From Mactra quadrangularis (lineage: Eukaryota; Mollusca; Bivalvia; Venerida; Mactridae), in contig CM046300.1 of assembly GCA_025267735.1 (NCBI GenBank), forward strand, positions 32,931,322-32,995,321: a stretch of DNA of 64,000 nucleotides, written 5' to 3'. Positions 1 to 13,063 of the stretch are shown piece by piece. The translations under genes were made by a program, and so were the position numbers. The notes below the pieces were generated by a model, which was given only the letters and a program-made list of their open reading frames with translations, ran no database searches and had not been told where the DNA came from. How positions within the stretch are numbered: position 1 is the first letter of the stretch; the number at the start of each line of letters is the position of its first letter.

Positions 1-16
1 TATATCATAATACTGG
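1..16. repeat. End of the preceding array unit (unit 0)
   Basis: These 16 bases match 27695-27710 exactly and 41535-41550 with one change. In those units this stretch lies about 110 bases before the unit start. Here it is joined directly to the unit start at base 17, so the intervening segment is deleted. This shows that the array extends to the left of the window. Confidence 0.7.
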
Positions 17-2552
17 CTTCATTGAGCAAGAAACTTAATCCAGCTGCATATGTATAAGAGGAATAGGATCCAGACTCGAGAGTACTTTAATTAATGCTAA
101 AAGGACTAGTTTCATGATCAATCTTGAATAAATATACATAAATATTACTGTGACTATATGTGTGTTTTTAAGAGGTGGACTTGACTACAAAGTTGATTGT
201 TTTTTTGCAGATCTTTAAATTTGTAATTGTAAAATGAAAAAAAATATTTGGTCCTTCATTAGTTTTTAAAATTTAAGGTTGTTGCAATCAACAATGGTTA
301 GCATGCTTCTAATTTTCTTGACTTGCATCACGACCACCACGGTTCATGTATGTTATTTGTCATTAAATGATATATAAGACAAATTATGTGAAATAAAACA
401 TAACCCGAGTTTGAGCTTTATTATTTCTAAATTCCATAACTTGTCTCACAGACCTAAGATATTTAATTATAGCAGACAATACTTTTATACACCGTAAAAT
501 GTCTCTTTTGACAGACCAATGGAAAGCTTAATTGAATACATCAGTACGCATTTATCATATACTCGAGCGAAAATTTGAACTGGGTAAGAACTAAGGTTTA
601 AATAATAATGATTAACCGATTATTGGTTGATTTGGTAATGTATTTGATTCAGATGAACAAAGCGTTATGGTAATCATGTTGATGTAGTTATTTTTGCATA
701 TAAATGCTTCACCTTTTCTGTTCATTTTACTGATCAAAAGCTCACTAAAACTGTGTATCACCTCAACTGTTTCGGATCATTTATGCATTCGTGTACTTTT
801 GTAAGAAAATATATTGTACGGCCCTTCTTTAGACCATCACTGTATAAGGTAGGACAAATGTCAGTCACTGTGCGATTAGTACTGTGTTAAAGTTTGTGTC
901 CTAAGATCTAAATACGTTTATCTAGGGACCGTCAATAGAACGACATACCGTTGCAATATTCTTGAAAGTGTTGAAATGGTATATTGAGCGCTATGAAATA
1001 CTTTTACAATATTTCTTATATGTAATCGTTGACATAAATGTCATATTTCACATATATCAAATTATTAAACAGTTTATATTTTTGAAGTGGTGTGCAAAAT
1101 GGAAGAAAATTGTATTATTGTAGGAACCATTAAAGTCCCCTAAGGTGTTAATGTAATTTAAACCTGTCACATTTCTTGATAAATTAGAATAATTTCAAGA
1201 AGCACAATAAAAGCAGCGGAGATGATTAATTCAGCTATTTAAATTGGTTGTACGTCTTCGTCATTCCAAGTGTTGAAACTATCACATCATGGTTTTTTTC
1301 TAAATTGACGAATATTGCAATATTTTTGCTGTTTGATGAATTGGATTGTGTAAAACGACTGAAAGTTGTTAATGCAATTCAAATTTGCAATTGCAAGTAT
1401 GTTCCCACAGCAACCTCATTCTCACAGATGACTCCGGAGTTTTATTGAAGCAGACTTTTTGCCTTTTACTAAAGAAAGAGATGAATAGATATTTAGGTAA
1501 AATATAACGTTAGGATGTATGATGGATGTTGTCCTTGGAGAACTAAAACAGAAGACTTGGAATTATCTTTTGACAAATTTTGTCTTCATTCCATTGCGTA
1601 CAATCTTAATATATGAATTTACATAAAAGATAACCAATAGGATTATGTAAATGTGTATTGTATATGCTGAATTCTGTCTCTAAACATGCATTTTAAGTAG
1701 ACATTCATCCATAATTTATTTGACAAAATATTTATTGCATCGAAATGCATATAAATGTGTATATCACACGCATTTGAATGCTATATCTGAGATACATGTT
1801 TACTCTAATGTGAAATTTATCTCGGGAAAAAATACGTACAAACAAAAGAAGATTGTATTCATTTTATTTTAGACCGATCTGGAAAACGCAACAATAGTTA
1901 TACAAAGACAATGTAAATTTGAGTTTAATAAAAACAGTGCAATAGTTGTCCCCTGCAATTGAGCAATTAGGCCGAGACAGGGAATCGGATCGGGGAAAAG
2001 ACAGATCTTAAAAATGACTCAAAGCTTTGTCTAGAAACTATCATTAAGAAACAATGATGAGATATTTCCATGAACTAGCGTAACCTGTCACTGTAATTGA
2101 ATCTAGATCACCGGAATCAAGTCAATCACAACCTAATATAACATATAACCACTTCCTTACGGTGACGACTGTCACTAAAATACTCCTTTTAAAAAGATGT
2201 TTATTGTTTTTATTACGCGTATGCAGACAAATAAAGACATTTAGAATGAAACATCAATAAGCATATACAACAATGAATAACTTTGAATTGGAAAGTAATG
2301 TACATCGTATATTTAAATAATTATGTGAATATTTCGTGACAAAAACTGATTTACCTCTGGTGCTTTCATAATCTAACGTTTATTTGATGTTTTTATTATA
2401 TGCGTGTTATGTTGCATTTGTCGCAACGTTTTGCATTTTCAAGTTTGACTTTTTTTCTTCAAAAGAGACAAAACATTCTGTTTTTAACAAATAAATTAAA
2501 AAAATTGTCAGAACACAAGAAATATTCATTTTGTACTTAAATTTTAAAATGT

Positions 2553-2852
2553 AAGTTGGTAGCACGCAAGACTACTGATCGAGGGGTCGTGGGTTCGATT
2601 CCCGGGCGGGGCATACTTTCGGGGAGCTTGGTCGTGAAATTATTTCTAGGGCCATTCTACCTCTTACCAATGATTCTTAATAATGTAGGGCAGTTGTCAG
2701 TCAATGACGGAAGTATGCGCTTCGTAGTTGGTTAACAGCTAAATCCAGAGATTTCCAGGAGCAGTGAATAGGTTGACAGACCGCCGTTATATGACCTATG
2801 CAATGTGTAGCTACGGCGTCCCCCCTCCCTCCAAAAAAGAAAAACAAAAAAC
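2553..2852 (+). mobile_element. tRNA-derived SINE (type A), unit 1
   Basis: A truncated tRNA-like head holds a B-box (GGGTTCGATTCCC). It is followed by a body, a CGCCGTTATATGACC...CTACGGCGT end and an A-rich tail. Candidate target-site duplications are ATGTAA or ACTGTAA on the left and ACTGTAA at 2853. The same insertion is at the same place in units 2-4, so it predates their duplication. It is not a functional tRNA gene: the A-box side is missing and no cloverleaf closes. Confidence 0.8.
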
Positions 2853-4116
2853 ACTGTAAATCCACATTTTTGTAATCGCCGTACTTTCCTTATTATTTAA
2901 CATTGTAATGATTTTTATGACACATATCATTTTAACAAGACGATACTAAGCTAAAAGGTGAAGAAAACATTTATACAGTATTTTAAAGCGTAGCGACACC
3001 AAATTGTTTAAAGAAAGCGTTTAAAACATGTTTTTCGTGTTCAAATAACATTACTAGAACAATATTTGTAGAGCTCCTAAAAGTGATGCTACGTCATGTT
3101 TTGTTTTTGTTGTTTTTTACAAGAAGATTGGATAAAGAAATTGAAAGACGATGAAACGACACTGGAAAGACCGTTGACTTAAACATACCTGGAACACGTT
3201 GTGCTTAGGTGTGCTAATAAAAATAGCTCAAATTGTTTTAGATAGTTACCGGTAATAACACAAAATTAAAGCAATAGAAACAAACTCTACGATTAAAATT
3301 ATTTTACTCCCTTTACAAACTGTATGTTGATAAAACAAAACCATACATAAATATATATTTTAATCTTCAAACGTGAACTTAATTATAGTAATTAGAAAGA
3401 TGGAGTGAGCGATTAAAACGATTTCAGATGAACCATTACTGACATTAAAAGTTAATCTCATTTATCAATGTCAGACTGTTGTTTTATTTTCTAGACAATA
3501 TCTAAAACTATTAAAACTTTATGTTAATTAATGTGTCATTCTGCTTTATAAGTGATGGATTAGTTTGGAAAGCAATTGTTGCTGTATATTGTATAACAAA
3601 AACAAATATACCAAATGAATAACTTAATGTTTACTGTTTTAAACAAACTTGAGTAATAGTACCTTTCTGTGTACCTTTCATACTGGATAAAACTTTAATT
3701 GTTTGGCCATCTTGTTCTCTTATTTTCTAACATGTCAATATGTCACACATTTTACTCTTAGCGCATATTTAAACGACAATCTCTATGCTTTTTTGGGTAG
3801 TGTACTTCTAGACGCCCATTTATCCAACCAGTTGTTAAATATGGGTGATAACCATTCCTATGTCAGGTTTCAAATTTTCTGATTAATACAAAATGTATAT
3901 TGCTTTTCATTTAACTGTGTATGCAATTTTATATCCAAAAGTTGCATAGTTAGATCGAAGTGAAAATGACATTATCCATTAAAGAACATCAACGAGACAG
4001 ATAGTTATTTGTTGTTTACAAAACCATTTCTATTCTATCAAGTCTCATTATCTTATTCTTCCCTCTATTTCACTAATGTAATCTTATAAGTGTTAAGGCG
4101 ACCGTAATTTGTTTCG

Positions 4117-4223
4117 GAGCTTGCGATTATAAAAATGCCTGGCTTGAATACTGAAGTGAAAATTATTTGGGATGCTATATTCTCATTGCGAATAGACCTT
4201 ACATTTTATTTCATAAAAAGTTT
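4117..4223 (+). pseudogene. Candidate exon with codon-position bias between units
   Basis: The frame reads ELAIIKMPGLNTEVKIIWDA and IFSLRIDL, ending at a TTT|GTAAGA donor-like site. It is open in units 1, 3 (31821-31927) and 4 (44582-44688). Unit 2 has a TAG in place of the W. Unit 5 (56428-56511) has the same frame after a canonical CTCAG acceptor, whereas units 1-4 have CGG there. Over 25 codons, unit 1 and unit 5 differ 5, 3 and 8 times at positions 1, 2 and 3, with six synonymous changes. This is the best single sign of past coding constraint in the unit. Protein unknown. Confidence 0.4.
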
Positions 4224-5399
4224 GTAAGAGTTTAAATGCATTGCAAAACAAAATGTTATTGCGGCAAATGGGCGATTGAAGACGACAAATGCGTAATAAG
4301 CGTACATTGGACGATTAGTCTCAACATTTCGAATTTTTAGGTCGACAGAATAGTGAATTGCAATGCAATGTTTAGGCAAACTAAACCGAAGAAAGGGGGC
4401 ATGAGCTCTTATTTTAACTTGACATTTATGTTTATTAAAATATTTCATTTCATCAAGTCGATTTCTCCCATTTTTCTTGTAACATTGAAGTTTGGTCATG
4501 CGTGAAAATGCTTACATTTAAACGTCACTTATGTTCTTTATTTCAATAAAATAGTCCATGTCAGTAGCGATAATTTTATTGATCTTAGAGAATTCTGACC
4601 TAGTGCGTCAACGTTAAACGAAAATTGAAAAGCTATTCACATTTTCAAGATTGTTCATAGCAATTTCCTCGCTACAGATCAGTGAGCAATTTAGCCTAGA
4701 ACGCTTGAAACGGGATCCTGAGAGGAAATGGAAATATATATTTCAAAAGACAAGTGTCTCCATGCATAACAAGCTAACAACTATTGGTCTTTAAATCAAA
4801 GAATGAATAACGAGCTTCAATGTAATGCTACAATTAAGAAAACAAGGGCGAGAAAAATACAATACTTAGAACAGGTATATGACATTTGATATACTACTTC
4901 CGAATAGATATCGAATCTCAAATTAACCAGGTGATTCGTGTAAATGAACATAAAACAAATAATTATAATAACTAATGCTACTATTGCAAGTACGTTTATG
5001 ACAGTGAAATGCAACATTGATGCAAAAGCAAGCAAATATATTCCTTTGTTTTGATTTAACAGCACACCGGCTCTTTGTTGAAATGCCAAAAATTAGATCA
5101 AACTAAAAAACAGTTACCAAGTTTACAGTGTGTTTGAAATAATACTTACGTTATGTTAAGTAAGAAACTTTAATATTGTTTAAAAGGTTGCATTAAGCAT
5201 TAGGTAAACCTATTCTTCTAAAGTATTAAAACGTCATATTTGGATTTTTAACGGCACAATCAGAAGTATGGTTGTATCACACTAAAAGCGACTGGCAATA
5301 ATAAAACGTACAATGATGACTTCAAAGTCTCAAGAACTTTAATTTCAGATTGTGTGTATTTACTTGTATATGCAATCGAGAAATGTTTAAGTCTTATTT

Positions 5400-5684
5400 A
5401 TTTATTTATTAAAGGTAACGCCGTGTCAACACAATTTGGGTCATTTCACGGCGTCCAGCGCACCTAACCTAGCTTTCCTGGACCATTGTCTACAACCAGT
5501 ACTCACCTTTCCACAAGCCGGAAACTTCTCCATATTACCTTATCAATGAAGGAAAATCGACATATTGTCAAAATTTCATGGAAGGGTATAACCTCCCATG
5601 GTTAGATTCGAATCCGCACCCTCTCGGGCACGACATTCCAAATCCCGGCGCGCAACCAACTGCGCTATCTACCCAGGTTAAATC
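5400..5684 (-). mobile_element. tRNA-derived SINE (type B), only in unit 1
   Basis: Read on the minus strand, it starts with a tRNA-like head holding an A-box (TAGCGCAGTTGG) and a B-box (GGATTCGAATC). It ends in CGCCGTGAAATGACC...ACACGGCGTTACC and an AATA-repeat tail. A 14-bp target-site duplication flanks it: TTTAAGTCTTATTT at 5386-5399 and TTTAAGTCGTATTT at 5685-5698. Units 2-4 have the empty site (for example near 19460), so this insertion followed the duplication of the units. The head differs from type A, but the terminal stem is of the same kind. Confidence 0.88.
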
Positions 5685-7615
5685 TTTAAGTCGTATTTTA
5701 AACTGTATAATTCAACCAAATTCACTCTTTCTCTCTCTGTGACTTTCCATCAATGACGCTAAAATTTCAATGTTTATTGTAAGTATAATAGATCAATGTC
5801 AGTTCAAGATTACATTACAAGGATGACATCTACTATCTCATGGTACCACTGTGTTTGTTCATTCATTGTTTTTTACGTCTTAAAGTTAAAACTTTATCCT
5901 GACAGACTGTTATTTTGAATATAACTTAGCTTGACTTTATTAACTAGTTGACAAATTGACTTTGGAATCTAGTCGTACATCATAATGGTGGTTAGACACA
6001 TTGCTCAAGTAATCGCAATTTTAACATAAGCTCATCATTCAATGTCATTTATTCGAATGCTTTGACTATATTTCCGCCATCGTTCTTTCGAATATCGAAA
6101 TCTGTAAACTGTCATGTAGATGTTGTTTGTCATAGACAAAACTGCGTTGCAGTGGTTAATACACTGAGCCACGAACGTTCATGTTTGCTCATCGATGAAA
6201 GTAAGGCGTAATAAACAATTTTCTGACATACTGGACAAAGTCATCGGCTCTTTAAGGAGAGTAAAGTAAGTGTGTCAAACAGTGGCCCCGGTAAAAAATT
6301 AGGTATTTGTATTATCTTACGAACAATAAAAAATTCTGTTCATGACATTTAGGTAATTATGTTCATTTTTACTTTACCATCTTTCTTTTAATAGTCCATC
6401 AGTGTTCAGATTCGAAGTTGAACGTATTCGCCACTGCAATTGTTTTAATGTTATCTCGTTACTTTGCAATCGTCAATAATATATACCTAATAATCAGCTT
6501 CATCATATCATGATGCTACGTTTAACATGCATTAACTTATGCAACTAACTTTCATAATTTCACTATTTTAAATAGCTTATATGGCTGACAGTATCAAAAA
6601 GTTAATCTAAATATGTTCGCCTTTCATGATTTGATGTTGTAAATAACGTCACAATTTTACTTTTCCAACTCAATACATTCGTACGACAAATTAATTTTTA
6701 AGATTAATCTCGTTAGAAATTAGTTGCGTTTCCATGGAAATCAATTTGTTCTTAGAGAAAAAGACACCAACTTGATTAAATTTTTTAGATAATCAGACTT
6801 CATTAAGCTCTAATGTTATTTCCTTGTCTTATGCCACTATTAGGAGCGTTTAATGATATCCTTATTTTGTATCATTTGGGTAAGGGAGAGCGAACGAATT
6901 CATTGTTTCACGGAATCCGAGTGATTTCTCCTTATCACAGAAATCCAAGCATTTGAAGAGATCAATTAATGAAGTCAAACCAAAGAGTACAATTGAAAGG
7001 ACATAGCCAACAGTTACTAAGCATTGGATTTAGTAAATTATCCCGTTTGACCATTAAACTGGTGATGAATTATTTTAACTTCTAGTGAATGAAAATGAAA
7101 TAGCTATTGCGCAAGTACTGGAGTTCTTGGCAGTAAAAAAGGAAGAGTAATACACTGAAAATGTAAAATGTAACATGGAGGAAGTTTCGTCTCATTACAC
7201 ACAATTGTCATTACCTAAAATATTCAACCAACAGATAGCTCGCAGTTATGACAGATACCTTTTTAAACAATAGCGAGTTTTGTTTTTCCATTATGATACA
7301 TTTAGTAATATTGACTACTAGAAATAAGTATTTGTTTACTAATTTAGCTTTGACTCGTTGGCTTTTAAAATTGCTCTTTACACGATTTAAATAAAATGAT
7401 AAACCGTAATTCTAAAACTATCACAACATTACGTGAACTGTGAAAAGCTTTTATTACCAAACCTTTTCTCCCGTTTTATTCGATTCACATTTGGCGGAGA
7501 TAATATGGCAATACATGTAATTGTTTATAACACAACATTTCTACTCGCAATTTTGTGTCTTTCTTTCCTTCATTCGATTTAACCAGACAAAATCAGTGGC
7601 ATTATAGCAGTACTA

Positions 7616-7741
7616 ATGCTGCAACGCTTCACTAGGACTGTCAAACCCTGCTGGATATATCATTACGATAGAAGACAAAAGCATTTCGTACAAGAAAATA
7701 ATGGACTTGTTATTAAGGCGTACGTTTCCTCACAGCAATAG
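7616..7741 (+). pseudogene. Candidate exon, 41 codons intact in all four units
   Basis: The frame starts MLQRFTRTVKPCWIYHYDRR and continues KHFVQENNGLVIKAYVSS to a shared TAG. It follows an acceptor-like ATTATAGCAG. It is open in units 1, 2 (21336-21461), 3 (34948-35073) and 4 (46271-46396). I count only four differences among the units: two synonymous (CCC/CCA, GTA/GTG) and two replacements (V to G in unit 2, E to Q in unit 4). A donor-like GTACGT lies near the end. Composition looks protein-like; no family recognised. Confidence 0.35.
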
Positions 7742-10511
7742 ACTTATCTAAATGTGAATCTAAGTAGAAACACAGCAGGTTTGTAATCAGTTCATTAGAT
7801 TTGTCTGTATAAAACTCATTTACGTACGTCTATGTGAAAGGTGATATTACTCTTTAGAGAATACGATATTGTTATCAAGGCATCAAATAGAGGTTTGAAA
7901 TTGCAATTTTGTTTAATTGCGTTTCGTTGCTTTGCGATGCATAATTTGGCGTTGTTATGCGCTTGTAAGGATAGAAAATGAGTTACTAAGCCTAGTATTA
8001 TAACGACAGATTTACTTCACCAGACATTCATTTGTTCCAGATTTTACATAATGGAGACATGGGGCCACAAAAATTCCACCTGTGATTAGTCAAATTTTAA
8101 AGTTCAGTACCGACTATGGACAGTGAAGATACATGTACACGGAACTAAACAGTCTAAAAGCATACGCCTCAAGCCTTACACGTTCTAGTTTAAATGGCAA
8201 AATGATCAAATATTTTTATTGAATATATACACAAACTTGAAGCCGAACTTTATGCTATTTCAGTGGTAATGTGAAACTAAGACGAGTATATAGAGGGCAA
8301 AATAGTTGATACATGGTAAGACAAGAACGGACCTGGTTCTTTACAAATTATTATTACATTGAAAAAACAAACAACCGATTGTATAATCTTTAGCTATGAA
8401 TACTAAGTAACTTGAATTCAGGTAGAAATAAAATTAAATTACCTTTTTCACTTTCGAAGCATATTTTTCTTGTTATAACTAGTGGGAATGTAGTATGGAC
8501 AACCTTTCTTACGATTTCTTTTCGAATATGTATTTTACAATCATGAATTAGGGAGAAACAGCTTTTACAATATTTTTTTTGTAATTGCGATGTAATATTC
8601 TAGTAATAAACAATAGGAATATTCGAATCAAGTGGTAACCACAAATAGATAGCAAAACTAGTCAAATTTGATGAATCCGCTCCAGAACTTAAATTTATAA
8701 CCGACAACGTAGATAAATGAATTCAGGAGACTTGCATTGCAATTAAAAATAATTTTACAAATAAAGCTCAGAGAGAATTTCAACATTATTATACAAAACC
8801 GAACAATCCAGACTAATAAATTGAGACAAAACAATCGTATACACAGAATAGAAAACAAACTACAGTACAACCTCTCTAGAACAGCCAATGAAAGTGGTAG
8901 ATTAAATGTAATATTGTCGATAGTTGATTGTTGTTATGATGTATATTTTCATAAGCACAAACCTAACAAGGGTGATATTTGTGTACGGTATCAGTTAGAT
9001 GTTGTCACTTTGAGGGATTTAGAGAATGTCGACGTAAACAGACGTTGTGCTGTTATTCTAAACACTAAGATTGTATTTGTTCGTTCGAAGAGACATTTTC
9101 CGATGTAATAATAACTATTTGTTTTTACCCTTTATGGAATAAAACAAGATACGTTTTTTAGATTAACAACTTCCTATACGTAATCTAATGTCTGCAAAAA
9201 TGTTATGTACGAAATTGACCCGCTAGAATAAGAACAAAGAGAATATATATATATATATGCAGCGCAAATATCTTAAAGCGTTAGAGTAGAATTTTTTTAT
9301 CTAAATGGTTACAAACAGCTATAGTTATATGGTTATATGGTACATCCAGCAAGGATTATGATTTGCCATAGTTTTCGGTCGTGACCACGATATTTTTCAA
9401 TTATCCTAATCTATGTTGAGGACATTTAATGATGTATTCAATCTACCCATATACTGCTTGAATTGATTTTTGACTGTTTTCATACCCGATGTACAATTGT
9501 ATTTCTATAACAGATACAAAACGACATTATAGACATACAAATGGAAAAGAACATATCCTCATTTAAGTAAATCGCTATACTCTTTTCAACTGTATATGTA
9601 TCCACGTTTGTTTTTAGAAGTATAAGTCCGAGACTATGTCTTATAACATAACACAATCATTGGACAATGTCTTATTTCTTGAGAGTGTTGTTACATTAAT
9701 GTAGCTAGCATGACGGAGATTGAATTTACAAATTTCTCGATAAATAATATAACGTTATTATCTCATAGGCCATTGACTTTTCTTACTAGCATACCAGGGA
9801 ATGTATTTTGAAAGCTATGACGTTCATCTCCATTTATCGTTTGATTGAATAATGTATCCAAGATTAGATTCTAGTTCACTGGGGATAATTAAACTATACA
9901 GCGTAAATAATACTTTTTATCGGTTTAGATAAATAAGAATGGTTGTGCTAAATGGATTACGGGATGATACTGCAACAGTTAGTGCTTGGAATGGATATGG
10001 TTAGTATACATACATTTGTACATGCAACATTAAATGAAGAAAATCAACATACTGTAAATAGAAATTATTTATAACCTCATGGTTAATATTCGTAATCGCT
10101 AATTAATGGATTAAAACTTTCTGAGATTCCCACTGTGCATAAATCTGAAAGGCCAAAAACACATATATTAATACCGACATCTTGAACCTTTGTTTTATAA
10201 AAAGTAAAACGTCGAGAAGTTATATTTTTCGTGTTTCAGCAGCTATTTCGTACAAAAAAGAATCTTCATTTAACTTTAGTTGTTCATTCAGTTATTATAG
10301 AATGTTTGAAACCTTATATTAACCATAAAAATACAGAAATTATCCAGATGAATATTATGAACAATGAATTTCCTGTTAATTAATTAGACAGTATATGTCT
10401 TGTTTCAATGATAAATACCACAGGGACTAGAACAGGAAACATTTAGGTAATTCACATGTGGTGCATTTTTTCATGAAATCTTAGACCTTATGAGCTTGAA
10501 GTCGTCTTTCA

Positions 10512-10600
10512 CACTTAAGACTTCTTATTAGGACTGGTTCATTCAGAAGACGCACTTAAGACTTCTTATTAGGACTGGTTCGTTTAGAAGACGCACTTAA
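10512..10600. repeat. 41-bp tandem duplication, unit 1
   Basis: Two adjacent copies of a 41-base word starting CACTTAAGACTTCTTATTAG, plus a partial third start, differing at two positions. It lies in the block that units 2 and 4 have lost and that is also deleted in unit 3. Confidence 0.8.
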
Positions 10601-12109
10601 AATTCTCGTTTAAAGCACAGTATTATTTAATAAATTAATGTTTAAAATCGAAATATAAATATTTCAAATTACTGAAACTAATGTGTAAATGTTTAGTTAT
10701 TTTATAAAATGGACAATATTACAATATTTCAGCAGTATTTGTCTGTATGGTTTATGATAGACGATTACTACGTTCACCTCTGTATATTCTGACTTTCGAA
10801 ACAGAGACACTATTTAATAATTCATGACTGATCAATTATAATGACCATGTTTCATCTGCATTTGTGGCTACATACGTTTGTGATATCGTTTATATTTTAC
10901 ACTTCACTACTTTCTGGTGATAACTCCTTTTTATCATTGAATTGTTCATTACATTATTAACTTAGGACAAAACAACTATTCACTAACAAACAACGTGTAA
11001 ACTTCAAACATGGTCATTATGTTCCAACAACCACACAGTGATTACGACAAATTTTATATGAACTTCCCACCCAAAAAGATAAATTTAGACAAAATTATTA
11101 ATCAAAAATTTTTAATTTACAGTTGTTGCTAATCATAATTTTCATTGTGAGGTTACTTGCTGTAAATGAATCGGGAATATCATGTATGAATTTAATACAG
11201 TAAAGTTTCATTAAAAATAGGTAGCATTTTAAGCGGAATGGTCTTCGACTTTTTTGTTTTCAAATTAAGAATTTGGAACTTAAAACTCGTTAAAACATTT
11301 ATAACTTTTCAATTGACAACTCAATGGCCTTCTTAGCAGAACTTTATTGTTTATAAGTTGAGTGATGATTTATTGTTTTGGTTATAAATGGACACACCAT
11401 GAATTCCATTTAAAAATAAGGGTTCGCAATTGATAAAACAAATAATACGAAAATCTTTTCTATAAAAAGTTTAACAAAAACAGTGATTTCAAATCTCGTA
11501 TAGAAAAATATTTATTTTAATTTGTTTTCACACTATGTCAGACAAATCAATAACAGACAATGGTATAAACAATAGTTATTTCTTATTGTTAGAGATTTGC
11601 CAGTCTTTTCCCTCATGTCACTATCGGATATGAAATAGCGGACTATTGCGTGTTTTTTTAACTATTAGAAGATTATGTGTACAGACTTTACAGTGTCAAT
11701 GACATCACTTTTAGAATTTCTTAGTCCGTTTTTCTATTAATATTTAAAAACTTCCGCCGATTAACTTGTGAAAAATGTGTTTGTCTGTATAAGATAGGAT
11801 ATGTTTTTACAGTTAAGAATATTACATAACATTTATTTGGTGAAAAGTACTTGCGTCTGTATTTGACAGATCAACATACCATTACTTGGTAAGTAGTCGT
11901 AGACATTGTAGCTATTGGCTAATTTTCTATACATTATATGACTTGCTAATAAAGAAAATGCTTATACAGCCGATGCAGCATGTCTGAGTCGATATAGTCG
12001 ATATAAAAGTAATAAAAAAACAACGATGGTATCTAAAATCACAGAACATGGAGAAATAGAAATAAAATGCAATGCGATTGCAGCGATCCATATTAAAAAG
12101 AATGTTTAC

Positions 12110-12481
12110 CTTTGCTACGTCTTGATTGTATTTCCCATACTGTGAGGAGTAAAAAAGCACATGATCACTTCCATGTTTAAAATAAAAGCACTCGTATTAA
12201 GGAACATTCATAGTATTCTTTCTCAACTGTCGGGGCTTGCTTGTGTTTTAGCAGCCTTCTGCTCGAAGCAAAGTCGATCACGGTGTTGAATATTTTAAGG
12301 ATTCGATTAGCCTTGGCCTTGATAACAACCCAGTTTGCTAAGTTCACGAACACAGAAACCATGAATGCGTTGAAGACTAAATTCTTTTGAAATTCTTGCA
12401 AGATAATGTCGTCGTTGATTATAAAATTTGATCGTAAAAAAGATGTAGATGAATCATCCAATAGAAATATTTTAAGAAAAC
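12110..12481 (-). pseudogene. Candidate minus-strand exon(s) with a membrane-like segment
   Basis: On the minus strand an acceptor-like ACATTTTAG precedes a frame open to 12177 that includes NAFMVSVFVNLANWVVIKAK, a likely membrane segment, then a charged stretch ending EYYEC. A second frame (12160 down to 12110) ends QDVAK at an AAG|GTAAAC donor-like site that is also readable in units 2 and 4. Between units 1 and 2 many changes in the first frame are synonymous (for example ATC/ATT, GCC/GCA), but units 2-4 are frameshifted. Unit 1 is unusually diverged from the others here. Function unknown. Confidence 0.3.
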
Positions 12482-13063
12482 CTAAAATGTTATTGTCATT
12501 GTATATCAATTGGTATCAAGAGACTTCAAGATCATTTAATATTTACTCAAGAGAACAATTGAATATATAGTATTTACTTGCAGACAATTAAACCAGTCTT
12601 AAATTGTGTCTGGATAGATAAACGACCGCGTACAATAAAATCGACGATAAGCTTGCAGACTTAAATGCTGGTTAAACATTCAAGGCGGAATGAATCGACT
12701 AATTAAATCAACGTGAATGACAAATTTTGTTGCTACACGTTTTTATAATCGACTATTTACCATAATGTATTTACCACGTGACATAATACGTAATCAATGT
12801 ACGACATTATATAAAATCAAAGCGCTGAAACTCTTCATTTGTGTGGATTTTAAAACTAGTATTTTTATTGAATTTAATCATCTTTATACTTTTTTGCTAT
12901 AATACGACACATCGTCGAAAAAATGATGACAGACGTTACGAAACTTGTAGATGTACATATTTTTGTACGGGACTTTCTTTGATAACTTTTAAACGATTTC
13001 ACCATTTGTTATGAAATAACAAGGAGTATCATCTGCTTCTAGTTAGTCACTCTAAATATAAAC

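Noticed and set aside
2575..2615. tRNA genes at the SINE heads (also 16640, 30290, 43215 and 5600-5680)
   Set aside because: The heads have a B-box but lack a full cloverleaf, and they continue into SINE bodies with target duplications.
8737..9108. 123-codon frame in unit 1 as a stand-alone conserved gene
   Set aside because: Units 2 and 4 are broken, and the differences between units 1 and 3 are nearly all replacements. I kept only the 3' part as a candidate terminal exon.
9243..9258. Short AT dinucleotide run
   Set aside because: Ordinary microsatellite, variable between units, with no further structure.
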